DNA of 13,342 nucleotides from positions 1 through 13,342 of the forward strand of contig DAOVWV010000018.1 in assembly GCA_030636485.1 (NCBI GenBank), written 5' to 3'. Each line of letters starts with the position of its first letter. The first letter of the stretch is position 1. Positions 1 to 7,275 of the stretch are shown here, one piece after another. The notes under the pieces were generated by a model. That model did not search any database. It saw only the letters and a list, made by a program, of their open reading frames with translations, and was not told where the DNA came from. The translations under genes were made by a program, and so were the position numbers. The DNA comes from Methyloprofundus sp. Its GTDB lineage: Bacteria > Pseudomonadota > Gammaproteobacteria > Methylococcales > Methylomonadaceae.

Positions 1-1117
1 CACTCTTTGCTTGTTTTTTTGCCGCTTCAACTTCGTGAGTTACTTCCTTTTTCACATCATCAAGATGTCTGCTCTGAGCAAGCATCTGATTTTTAAGGGT
101 TATTATCTTATCTTCCTGTAATTCAATGGCTTTTTTTAGTTCAGCTGACTCTAGTACAGTGGGAGAATTAGCATTATCTTTATTTTTTTCAAAATAGCCT
201 TCTAAGAATATTTTACCTTGCTCACTATCAAAATAATCATTAATAATACTATGACCAAAATCAATTTTTTCTAAATATTTATCTAATATTTTTATAAGCC
301 TAGATACGCGACTTGTATCATCATTTAATTTTTTTTCTTTAATGGCATCTTTAATACCTTGTCTTAATTTTTCGGCTTCTTTTTTACTTAAAATACCTTT
401 CTTACCAAATTTAGGTCTAGAAAAATCAGCAATGAGTTGTTCGTCAGAAATAAAATCAACTTCTTCTTTGTCATTATTATCTATTTCAACAAGTAAGTGT
501 AATGACTTAATATACCTCCTTCCAGAAATATCAAGTTTTTCAGTAATAATATTACTATCTTCTAATATTTTATTTCCAATTTTCAAAATAAACTTATTGG
601 TAATACTTAAAATAGGCTGTACATAAGGCAGGGCTTTTATCTCATCATCTTGTCTAGTAGTTGTAAATGGTCCATAAATATCATTAGATTCTTGAATAAA
701 AAAAGGCTTACTAATGGGTAAACCTGATATCTCTATTTCTCCTGTTGCTATATTAGGCAGTTTTCCTTTAAAAATAGGTATAACTAAACTACTAGGAATA
801 TGTTTAACTTCAGTTCCGTAAGCCCAGTGAGGGTGATGGGAGTTTCCATACCCTATACTATTTTCATCCCACTGTTGTTTACTTTCTTCCCATTTTCTTA
901 AATAAAATAGTTCATCTTTTTCAAATAGGCGACTTATATTTTCAAACTGTTTGCTGATGAAAATACCTTTTGTTGGAAACTCATCTTCTGAAGGTAGTTC
1001 AATACGCTGGCCATCGTTATAAGATACAAATAAAATATCCACTACACCTAAACCTGGGTCGTAAAGAGAGTGGTTTATTTTAACAATCAGTTCACGTCCT
1101 TCTCTTTCATTATTCAT
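1..1117 (-). CDS. Unknown AT-rich protein, N-terminal 372 codons, runs off the left edge
   Basis: An uninterrupted frame starts at ATG 1117-1115 and continues through base 1. AGGA lies a few bases upstream of the ATG (GACAGGAAAAA), which supports this start. The protein begins MNNEREGREL. Its first 220 residues look globular and beta-rich, with HHPHWAYG near 94-101 and IYGPF at 147-151. Residues 240-300 are Lys/Glu-rich and helical, and from about 322 to the edge there is a heptad-like charged helix that looks like a coiled coil. No signal peptide, membrane segment or catalytic motif is visible. I do not recognise the family. An N-terminal sensor or regulatory part of a long coiled-coil accessory or defence protein is possible but is inference only. 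Base composition is far more AT-rich than comM, 50 bp away, which suggests recent acquisition. It may be cotranscribed with comM, since no strong terminator is seen between them. Confidence 0.8.
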   Translation of the reverse strand, partial: MNNEREGRELIVKINHSLYDPGLGVVDILFVSYNDGQRIELPSEDEFPTKGIFISKQFENISRLFEKDELFYLRKWEESKQQWDENSIGYGNSHHPHWAYGTEVKHIPSSLVIPIFKGKLPNIATGEIEISGLPISKPFFIQESNDIYGPFTTTRQDDEIKALPYVQPILSITNKFILKIGNKILEDSNIITEKLDISGRRYIKSLHLLVEIDNNDKEEVDFISDEQLIADFSRPKFGKKGILSKKEAEKLRQGIKDAIKEKKLNDDTSRVSRLIKILDKYLEKIDFGHSIINDYFDSEQGKIFLEGYFEKNKDNANSPTVLESAELKKAIELQEDKIITLKNQMLAQSRHLDDVKKEVTHEVEAAKKQAKS

Positions 1118-1153
1118 TTTTTCCTGTCTTCCTGTATGCTAAATTACGATTGT

Positions 1154-1168
1154 ATTAAATAATTTAAT
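1154..1168. repeat. AT-only palindrome between comM and the left-edge gene
   Basis: ATTAAAT-A-ATTTAAT is a perfect 7+1+7 palindrome that touches the comM stop codon. It has no G or C and no adjacent T tract typical of a strong terminator. It could weakly reduce read-through from comM into the next gene, but this may be chance in AT-rich DNA. Confidence 0.35.
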
Positions 1169-2682
1169 TAATGATTTGCTCTATCCAACTTACGATACCC
1201 AATAGCTTCACTTAAATGAGGGATTTCGATTTGCTCAGAGCCAGCTAAATCGGCAATGGTTCGGGCGAGTTTTAAGATACGGTGATAGGCGCGGTGAGAG
1301 AGGCCAAAGCTGTTCATGGCTTGTTCCAATAATTGATGGCCTTGCTCTGACAGCGTACAGATCCGTTTTACATCGGCGGCTGAGAGCTTGCTGTTTGCCT
1401 TGCCTGAGCGTGTCATGGCAATATTGCGTGCCTGTATAACGCGCTGGCGTATGGTTGCGCTACTTTCCTCACCTTCGGGTGAGCCTTTGCGTAATACTTC
1501 GTGTGAAACCCGGGGGACTTCCAGGTGCATATCTATCCGGTCTAATAAAGGGCCGGAGATTTTAGCACGATAACGAGCGACTTGCTCGACACTACAACGA
1601 CAACGCCCTGACGGGTCGCCCAAGTAACCGCAGGGACAGGGATTCATTGCGGCTATTAACTGAAATCGGGCGGGGAAATCGGCTTGTCTGGCGGCGCGTG
1701 AGATGGTGATATGCCCTGTTTCCAAGGGTTCACGCATGACTTCCAGCACTTTACGATCAAATTCGGGGAGTTCATCCAGAAATAAAGTACCATTATGTGC
1801 TAAAGAAATTTCCCCCGGCTGTGGATTACTCCCGCCACCAACCAGTGCGGGCGCTGATGCGGTGTGATGTGGCGCTCGGTAAGGGGGTTTAAGCCAATTA
1901 CTGGCATCAAACCTGTTACCGCTAATAGAAACGACTGCGGCGCTTTCCAGTGCCTGCGCTTCGGTTAAGGGCGGCAAGATGCTGGGTAAACGTGAGGCCA
2001 GCATGGATTTTCCTGTGCCAGGTGGGCCAAGCATCAGAATATTGTGCAAGCCTGTCGCGGCAATTTCCAGAGCGCGTTTGACATGATACTGCCCTTGTAC
2101 ATCGGAAAAATCCAGCTCAGTTGTGTTCAGATCACTCGTCGGGTGTTGCTCTGGCTGTGCAGGGAGGCGTTGCTGACCATTAAGGTGGGCGCAAATTTCG
2201 ATGATGTGCTGCGCAGGAAATAATTTCGCATTCTGCACCAGTGCGGCTTCCAGTGCATTTTCCTGCGGTAAGAATAAGGCCCGTTGCGCTTCACGCGCTT
2301 GCAGCGCCACGGGCAATACGCCATTAACGCTGCGTAACTCCCCGCCTAGTGATAACTCGCCTAGGCATTCATATTTCGCCAGTTCATGTTTGGGAATTTG
2401 CCCTGAAGCGGCCAGAATACCGAGCGCTATAGGTAAGTCAAAGCGCCCGCCTTCCTTAGGGACATCGGCGGGTGCCAGATTAATGGTGATGCGTTGCATG
2501 GGAAATTCAAAGTGCGAATTAATAATCGCACCACGTACCCGGTCTTTACTTTCTTTGACTGCTGTTTCAGGCAAGCCAACCAGATTGAGTGCGGGCAAGC
2601 CATTGGAGATATGTACCTCTACGGTCACTAAAGGCGCATCAATCCCTGAACGCCCCCGGCTATAAGCTATGGCAAGTGACAT
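1168..2682 (-). CDS. comM: ComM/YifB family Mg-chelatase-like AAA+ ATPase
   Basis: ComM is a cytoplasmic hexameric helicase that promotes branch migration of incoming DNA during natural transformation. This protein is 504 residues, the normal family length. An N-terminal S5/Lon-like ChlI domain (about 20-140, with GLPETAVKESKDRVR) is followed by the Mg-chelatase AAA+ domain (about 190-395). Walker A is GPPGTGKS at 219-226 and Walker B is LFLDE at 300-304. The sensor region MNPCPCG is followed by CRC, giving the cysteine pairs C349/C351 and C361/C363 typical of YifB proteins, and then GPLLDRID. A C-terminal helical domain (about 410-500) completes it. The start at 2682 has AAGGA about 9 nt upstream. 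All key motifs are intact, so the gene should be functional. The window shows no competence neighbours; it lies downstream of a c-di-GMP gene on the same strand, 147 bp away. Confidence 0.95.
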   Translation of the reverse strand: MSLAIAYSRGRSGIDAPLVTVEVHISNGLPALNLVGLPETAVKESKDRVRGAIINSHFEFPMQRITINLAPADVPKEGGRFDLPIALGILAASGQIPKHELAKYECLGELSLGGELRSVNGVLPVALQAREAQRALFLPQENALEAALVQNAKLFPAQHIIEICAHLNGQQRLPAQPEQHPTSDLNTTELDFSDVQGQYHVKRALEIAATGLHNILMLGPPGTGKSMLASRLPSILPPLTEAQALESAAVVSISGNRFDASNWLKPPYRAPHHTASAPALVGGGSNPQPGEISLAHNGTLFLDELPEFDRKVLEVMREPLETGHITISRAARQADFPARFQLIAAMNPCPCGYLGDPSGRCRCSVEQVARYRAKISGPLLDRIDMHLEVPRVSHEVLRKGSPEGEESSATIRQRVIQARNIAMTRSGKANSKLSAADVKRICTLSEQGHQLLEQAMNSFGLSHRAYHRILKLARTIADLAGSEQIEIPHLSEAIGYRKLDRANH

Positions 2683-2829
2683 AGTGGTTTCCTTGAGTTT
2701 GGTAATTTTTTGTTTATAAGTAGTGTTCTACGACACGGAACATAGAAAAAAATAATAGCTTAGTAGGTAACCTTTTGATTAACCAGACTCGAGTATTATT
2801 GAATTCTCGCTCCTCAGTATTATTATAGT

Positions 2830-5016
2830 TTAATTAGCCACTGAGTCATTATTTTGAATAAGCAACTTAATAAATTCGTCTGCGGGGATAGGCCTGGAAA
2901 ATAAATAACCTTGCCCATAATCACAGTCCGCCGCCTTAAGTAGCTGGTGCTGCTCTTCTGTTTCTATACCTTCTGCAATCACTTTTAAACCCAGCTTATG
3001 TGCCATCACAATAATCGCTTCAGAAAGAACCATATCACTGGAGTCTGGGCTTAAATTACGGGTAAACGACCGATCTATTTTAAGAAAATCAATGTCAAAT
3101 TTATTGAGATAGGCAAGGGATGAATAGCCGGTACCAAAGTCATCCATGGAAACAGGAATATGGGCATCCCGGAACTGTAGTAATTGCCTGACAATTGACT
3201 CAGTTGTCTCCATCAACAAGCCTTCAGTAATTTCAATCACAATATTTTCACCTAATAAACCCAAAGAATTTAGATACTTTATCCAGTTTGTACTGTCTTC
3301 TGAGGACTGGAATTGTACGGGCGATTTATTAATGCTGATCTGGATAGTCAACCCATATGTATCTAACCAATACTTCGCTTGCTGTGCCGCGTTTTTAAAA
3401 ACCCAGTCGCCAATTTCAATAATAAGCCCTGATTCTTCAGCAATAGGAATAAAGTCTGCTGGACTGATTAAACCCATGCTAGGATGATACCAGCGAATCA
3501 ATGCCTCGGCCTTAAGTATTTGCCCCGTAGTCAGATCAACAATCGGCTGATAGTGCAATTGAAATTGTTGCTCAGCGATAGCACTACGTAAGTCAGTCAG
3601 AATTTGCAGATACTTTTGAGCTGTATCCTGCATTGCAGGCGTAAAGTAACTAAACCGGTTGCGACCCAGTTTTTTGGCACGATACATCGCTTGATCCGCA
3701 TTTTTAAGCAACTGAGATATACTTTCACCATCGTTAGGAAATAAGGTTATGCCTATACTGGCAGTAATATACACTTCTTGCTCCACCAAGTTAAAAGGCT
3801 GGGATAATTTTTTTATGATTAAGCCGGTAATGCGCTCAGTATTCAATGTATCATGCAGCCCAGACAAAATCACCGTAAATTCGTCTCCACCTAACCTAGC
3901 GATAGCATCAGTTTCTCGTACGCAAGATATAATACGCTTGCTGGCTTCAATTAATAGCAAGTCCCCTACTTCATGCCCTAAGGTATCATTAACGGCTTTA
4001 AAGCGATCCAGATCAATAAATAACAAAGCCAGCGAGCATTTTTCACGATGCGATTTAGCCATTTCAAGCTCTAAACGATCTTGAAACATGCGTCGATTTG
4101 GCAAGCCGGTGAGCTCATCGTAATTAGCCTGCTTCCAGATAATTCCCTCATCTTTTTTGCGTTCCGTAATATCAAAACTTGAGCCAATATAGCCTTCAAA
4201 CTTACCTCCCAAGCTAAACCGAGGGGTTCCGTTATCTAATATCCAATGGTATGTACCATCACGATGCTTAAGGCGGTACTCCATGGTGAATGCTTGCTGC
4301 TGCTCAAAGTGGCTGGCAAAACAATCCTTACAGTTTTGTAAATCATCGGGGTGCACACTCTCAACCCAGTTATGCTCTAACTCTTGCTCTAAACTGCGCC
4401 CCGTAAAATCTAACCACATTTTATTAAACCAAGTGTACTGCATCTGGGTATCAGCTACCCAGATCAAGGCCTGTGCTGATTCGGCAATAAAACGAAAATG
4501 CGCTTCACTTTGTTTTAATTTTAATTCAGCCTGTTTACGTTCGGTAATATCGACTAAAATTCCAATAATACCCACAACCTCCCCCGATGAGTCCAGAAGT
4601 TTGGTTTTGGTGATTTCCAGATCATGAAGCTTACCATCTTTAAGTATAATGCTCTCATGCCCAATATAAGGTTCGTTCTGCCTTAAACAAGCCTGGTTTG
4701 AAGCGAGGCAGTTATCTTTTTTCATTTGCCCAATTAAGGCCATTAGACTACTGGTGTCAATCAGTTGTTTTTGTATCAAACCAATGGCATCACAATAGGT
4801 TTGATTAACAAAAGTAAAGTTCCCTTCTAAGTCAGTTAACCAAATCCCTATGGGGGCGCTATCCAGTATAGCGTGTAATTTTAACTCACTGTCTTTACGC
4901 GCTTTCTCAGACTTTTTTAAACTATAAATCCAATAAGCACAGAGCAGCAAGGGAGTAAGTGCCAGGAGTAGGTATTTGAAAACCTCGGCGTAACTAATAT
5001 CAAGATAAGGTGTCAT
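2830..5016 (-). CDS. Membrane-anchored PAS-PAS-GGDEF-EAL c-di-GMP protein
   Basis: A 728-residue sensor protein that makes and/or degrades cyclic di-GMP at the inner membrane. One hydrophobic segment (about 13-31, followed by KK) anchors it. PAS 1 (about 43-160) and PAS 2 (about 170-287) each end in the DITERK signature that links PAS to output domains. The GGDEF domain (about 295-460) has GGDEF at 376-380 and the product-inhibition I-site RETD at 367-370, exactly five residues before it. The EAL domain (about 475-720) keeps E504-A-L, the N563 region, EITEG, DDFGTG at 625-630, KIDRSF and AEGIETEEQ. Both catalytic domains therefore look competent, and which activity dominates cannot be told from sequence. 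PAS 2 resembles the PAS_3 (FxxxHPDD, YRLKHRDG) type. AAGGA lies about 8 nt before the ATG. A miniature transposon-like element sits 39 bp upstream of the start and could influence transcription. Confidence 0.93.
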   Translation of the reverse strand: MTPYLDISYAEVFKYLLLALTPLLLCAYWIYSLKKSEKARKDSELKLHAILDSAPIGIWLTDLEGNFTFVNQTYCDAIGLIQKQLIDTSSLMALIGQMKKDNCLASNQACLRQNEPYIGHESIILKDGKLHDLEITKTKLLDSSGEVVGIIGILVDITERKQAELKLKQSEAHFRFIAESAQALIWVADTQMQYTWFNKMWLDFTGRSLEQELEHNWVESVHPDDLQNCKDCFASHFEQQQAFTMEYRLKHRDGTYHWILDNGTPRFSLGGKFEGYIGSSFDITERKKDEGIIWKQANYDELTGLPNRRMFQDRLELEMAKSHREKCSLALLFIDLDRFKAVNDTLGHEVGDLLLIEASKRIISCVRETDAIARLGGDEFTVILSGLHDTLNTERITGLIIKKLSQPFNLVEQEVYITASIGITLFPNDGESISQLLKNADQAMYRAKKLGRNRFSYFTPAMQDTAQKYLQILTDLRSAIAEQQFQLHYQPIVDLTTGQILKAEALIRWYHPSMGLISPADFIPIAEESGLIIEIGDWVFKNAAQQAKYWLDTYGLTIQISINKSPVQFQSSEDSTNWIKYLNSLGLLGENIVIEITEGLLMETTESIVRQLLQFRDAHIPVSMDDFGTGYSSLAYLNKFDIDFLKIDRSFTRNLSPDSSDMVLSEAIIVMAHKLGLKVIAEGIETEEQHQLLKAADCDYGQGYLFSRPIPADEFIKLLIQNNDSVAN

Positions 5017-5047
5017 AAACTTTCCTTTATTAAAGTATGTTTATGTG

Positions 5048-5055
5048 AACTTCAG
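5048..5055. repeat. Left copy of 8-bp target-site duplication (AACTTCAG)
   Basis: AACTTCAG immediately outside the left terminal inverted repeat is identical to 5219-5226 outside the right one. Confidence 0.72.
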
Positions 5056-5218
5056 GTAACTTCTCATTATCTACTGGCACCTGAACTCTACAAAAGCCGT
5101 CATTCCTGCTAACACTTGTGCCCACGCTAGCCTAGGTAGACTTTGGCAATGACGACCTTACCCAGTCAAGCTGAGCACAAGCTTTATCTGCATTTCCCCG
5201 TGAATAATGAGAGGTTAC
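5056..5218. mobile_element. 163-bp MITE-like element with 15-bp TIRs and 8-bp target duplication
   Basis: The left end GTAACTTCTCATTAT (5056-5070) and the right end ATAATGAGAGGTTAC (5204-5218) are inverted copies matching at 14 of 15 positions. The identical octamer AACTTCAG directly abuts both ends (5048-5055 and 5219-5226), as expected of a target-site duplication. An internal CGTCATT/AATGACG pair (5098-5104, 5148-5154) and the short palindromes GCTAGC and CCTAGG add secondary structure. No coding capacity is present, so it would need a transposase in trans. Termini starting GTAA with an 8-bp duplication are the pattern known for the IS66 family; that parent is inference. It inserted 39 bp upstream of the PAS-GGDEF-EAL start codon. 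Confidence 0.75.
5066..5093 (-). promoter_or_regulatory. Possible promoter of the PAS-GGDEF-EAL gene inside the MITE end
   Basis: On the minus strand TTGTAG (5088-5093) and GATAAT (5066-5071) are separated by 16 bp and point at the gene starting at 5016. The -10 is a 5/6 match but the -35 only 3/6. It lies entirely inside the inserted element, so if real it is a promoter brought by the insertion. The call is weak. Confidence 0.25.
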
Positions 5219-5226
5219 AACTTCAG
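5219..5226. repeat. Right copy of 8-bp target-site duplication (AACTTCAG)
   Basis: Perfect copy of 5048-5055, abutting the right terminal inverted repeat with no gap. Confidence 0.72.
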
Positions 5227-5254
5227 TATACCAAAAAAGTAGGCTATGTCACCG

Positions 5255-5298
5255 TTAAGTGTTGAATTTTAAAATAACTTATTTTATCAACCACTTAA
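5255..5298. repeat. 44-nt imperfect hairpin in the msrB upstream region
   Basis: TTAAGTGTTGA (5255-5265) pairs with TCAACCACTTAA (5287-5298) with one bulged base. The loop contains a second palindrome, AAAATAA-C-TTATTTT (5271-5285). No gene end faces it, so a terminator role is unlikely; a regulatory or repeat-element role is possible. Confidence 0.5.
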
Positions 5299-5302
5299 GA
5301 AT

Positions 5303-5385
5303 GCAGAAAATACGGCTTAAAGCCAGGCATATCAAGCTTGCAAAAGTTTTGAGTTCTATTTTCCACACTTATTCGTATTTTCTGC
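5303..5385. repeat. 12-bp perfect inverted repeat flanking 59 bp, upstream of msrB
   Basis: GCAGAAAATACG (5303-5314) and CGTATTTTCTGC (5374-5385) are exact reverse complements. A small inner stem GGCT-TAA-AGCC begins at 5314. No target duplication flanks the arms. The right arm ends 61 bp before the msrB ATG, so it lies in the likely promoter area. Confidence 0.5.
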
Positions 5386-5446
5386 TCATTTCTACGATAA
5401 TACACAATTAGCGCTCTTTTCTATCGCTCAAATAAGGAAAAATGAC

Positions 5447-5839
5447 ATGACCAGTAACAAACTTACAGATGAACAGTGGCGTGAAAAACTAAGCCCGGAA
5501 GAGTTCAGTATTTGCCGCTGCAGTGCAACAGAACCTCCTTTTACAGGGCAGTACACAGACTGTAAGGATGATGGTATCTATCATTGCCGTTGCTGTAGTG
5601 CTCCTTTATTTGACTCACAGACTAAATATGATTCAGGTTCAGGGTGGCCCAGTTTTTATGCGCCGGTATCGACAAATACACTGCATGAAATAACAGATGA
5701 TTCGCTGGCTATGCGCCGTGTTGAAGTGACTTGTCATGCCTGTGATGCACACCTAGGCCATGTCTTTACAGATGGGCCACAACCCACCGGATTACGTTAC
5801 TGTATTAATTCAGCCTCTCTGGACTTAAAAGCACGATGA
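5447..5839 (+). CDS. msrB: Peptide-methionine (R)-S-oxide reductase MsrB
   Basis: MsrB reduces the R-epimer of methionine sulfoxide in oxidised proteins, in the cytoplasm, with thioredoxin as electron donor. The 130-residue protein has the family core: ATEPPFTG, the zinc-site pairs C47-x2-C50 and C96-x2-C99, WPSF at 67-70, HLGHVF, and the catalytic cysteine C119 in RYCINSASL. The common resolving cysteine in GCGWPSF is replaced by serine (GSGWPSF, S65). Two unusual cysteines, C23 and C25, sit in an N-terminal CRC motif just before TEPPFTG and may do its job. The start is supported by AAGGA 8 nt upstream of ATG 5447. An ATG at 5442 opens only a two-codon frame. The stop overlaps the ATG of the following aminopeptidase (ATGA), implying translational coupling. 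There is no signal peptide. Confidence 0.95.
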   Translation: MTSNKLTDEQWREKLSPEEFSICRCSATEPPFTGQYTDCKDDGIYHCRCCSAPLFDSQTKYDSGSGWPSFYAPVSTNTLHEITDDSLAMRRVEVTCHACDAHLGHVFTDGPQPTGLRYCINSASLDLKAR

Positions 5840-7137
5840 AAAATAAACAACGAGTTCAAGAATTACTCGATTTTATTGATGCTAGCCCTAGCCCTTGGCA
5901 TGCAGTGGCAACAATGCAGCAGGCATTGCACAAGGCTTCGTTTGAGTGCTTATCTGAAACCAATCAATGGCAGCTAGAACCGGGGGGGCGGTATTATGTG
6001 ATACGCGATGACTCATCCATTATCGCCTTTGTCGCCGGACACAAGCCACTCGCTGAAAACGGCTATAAAATCATTGGCGCTCATACCGATTCACCCGGTT
6101 TAAGAATCAAACCTCATGCCCTGTTTAAATCCGGTGAATTACTGTGTATGGGGGTTGAAGTCTATGGCGGCCCTATACTGGCAACCTTCACCGACCGGGA
6201 CTTAAGTTTTGCCGGGCGGGTCAGTTATCGTACCAGAAAAGGCGAAATAAAAACCCGGCTAGTTCGCTTTGAACAGGCTTTATTACGCTTACCTAATCTG
6301 GCTATTCATATGAATAGAAAGGTCAATGAAGAAGGACTCAAGCTGGATAAACAGAATGAGTTAGCCCTGCTATTTTCAGTCAGCAGTCAAGAGCAGCTGG
6401 CCGATAAAGCTTTTACTGATTTATTAACCACGCAATGTAATCTGGCAGCCGAGCAGATTCTATCCTGGGAGTTCAATATCTATGACACTCAAAAAGGTGT
6501 TTTTTGGGGAGCAGAGCAGGAGTTTTATGCGAATAGCCAACTGGATAACCTGGCCTCTTGTCATGCCGGTTTAAATGCTTTATTGGATGAAGCTGTTTTA
6601 AATTCGGGCAATACCGTAGTTTGTGCCTTTTTTGATCATGAAGAAGTCGGCAGTGAAAGCAGCAAAGGGGCAGATGGCAGCTTTCTACCCGATGTACTAG
6701 AGCGGATTGCCTTGGCCTCTTCATTGGCCAGCGAAGACTATAAACGGGCTTTAGCACATAGCTTTATGTTAAGTGTTGACATGGCACATGCCTTTCAACC
6801 CAACTTCCCCAACGCGTATGAACCAGAACATAAAGTGTATGTTAATAAAGGCCCGGTCATTAAATTGAATGCCAACCAGCGCTATAGTTCCGAAACAATT
6901 TCCGAAGCGATGTTTATCACCTGGTGCCAACAGGCAGATGTGCCTTATCAAAAATATGCACATAGAACAGATATTCCCTGTGGCAGTACCATCGGCCCCA
7001 TGAGTTCGGCAAAATTAGGCATTCGTACCGTCGATGTGGGCAATGCCATGTGGGCAATGCACAGTATTCGGGAAAGTGCCGGTGTGCTGGATCATCGTTA
7101 TATGCTTGATGTTATGCAGTGTTTTTTTAAAAGTTAG
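5836..7137 (+). CDS. apeB: M18 family aminopeptidase
   Basis: A 433-residue zinc metallo-aminopeptidase of the M18 family, related to eukaryotic aspartyl aminopeptidase. It is cytoplasmic and removes N-terminal residues from peptides; the exact specificity cannot be read from sequence. The metal and catalytic signatures are present: AHTDSPGLR (H83, D85), NSQLDNLAS (D237), DHEEVGSES (E269, E270), LSVDMAHA (D315), and the C-terminal [12 protein letters not shown] ... MHSIRESAG with H409. ASPSPWHAV at 16-24 is the usual family N-terminus, so the start is right. It overlaps msrB by 4 bp (ATGA) and depends on that gene's promoter. The length matches bacterial M18 proteins (about 430). The pairing with MsrB may reflect protein repair and peptide turnover, which is inference. 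Confidence 0.94.
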   Translation: MKNKQRVQELLDFIDASPSPWHAVATMQQALHKASFECLSETNQWQLEPGGRYYVIRDDSSIIAFVAGHKPLAENGYKIIGAHTDSPGLRIKPHALFKSGELLCMGVEVYGGPILATFTDRDLSFAGRVSYRTRKGEIKTRLVRFEQALLRLPNLAIHMNRKVNEEGLKLDKQNELALLFSVSSQEQLADKAFTDLLTTQCNLAAEQILSWEFNIYDTQKGVFWGAEQEFYANSQLDNLASCHAGLNALLDEAVLNSGNTVVCAFFDHEEVGSESSKGADGSFLPDVLERIALASSLASEDYKRALAHSFMLSVDMAHAFQPNFPNAYEPEHKVYVNKGPVIKLNANQRYSSETISEAMFITWCQQADVPYQKYAHRTDIPCGSTIGPMSSAKLGIRTVDVGNAMWAMHSIRESAGVLDHRYMLDVMQCFFKS

Positions 7138-7275
7138 ATTTTACTTAACATTAATCTAGTAACATCATAATTAACAATGATATTATACAAATTCAACTAA
7201 TTAAGACCTGGGTATATGAACTGTATCTAAAAATATGTTATAAATAACCAAGCAAATCGAAATACTGGCCATAAT

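Larger units (their letters stand above)
5017..5446. other. 430-base divergent intergenic region rich in inverted repeats
   Basis: This gene-free stretch separates the minus-strand PAS-GGDEF-EAL gene from plus-strand msrB. It holds a transposon-like miniature element (5056-5218) with its target duplication, a hairpin-forming sequence (5255-5298), a 12-bp perfect inverted repeat (5303-5314 and 5374-5385), and the msrB ribosome binding site AAGGA at 5434-5438. A GATAAT at 5394-5399 is a possible msrB -10 box, but I cannot pair it with a good -35. No open frame in it looks like a gene. Confidence 0.7.

Noticed and set aside
514..523. Near-perfect ribosome-binding sequence (GGAAGGAGGT on the minus strand) inside the left-edge gene
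   Set aside because: No usable start codon follows at a proper distance, and the surrounding frame is continuous coding sequence, so it is a chance Gly-Arg-Arg codon run.
342..626. Plus-strand open frame of 94 codons
   Set aside because: It lies wholly inside the minus-strand left-edge gene, is antisense low-complexity Ser/Leu/Ile sequence and lacks a ribosome binding site.
2201..2665. Plus-strand open frame of 154 codons opposite comM
   Set aside because: Antisense shadow of a well-recognised conserved gene. The Cys/Ser/Arg-rich composition matches a complementary-frame artefact.
1168..2682. Insertion within comM as seen with Acinetobacter resistance islands
   Set aside because: The reading frame is full length with all motifs, so there is no disruption or partial duplication.
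5442..5450. Two-codon frame ATG-ACA-TGA overlapping the msrB start
   Set aside because: Its ATG is only 3 nt from the AAGGA, too close for initiation; ATG 5447 is correctly spaced.
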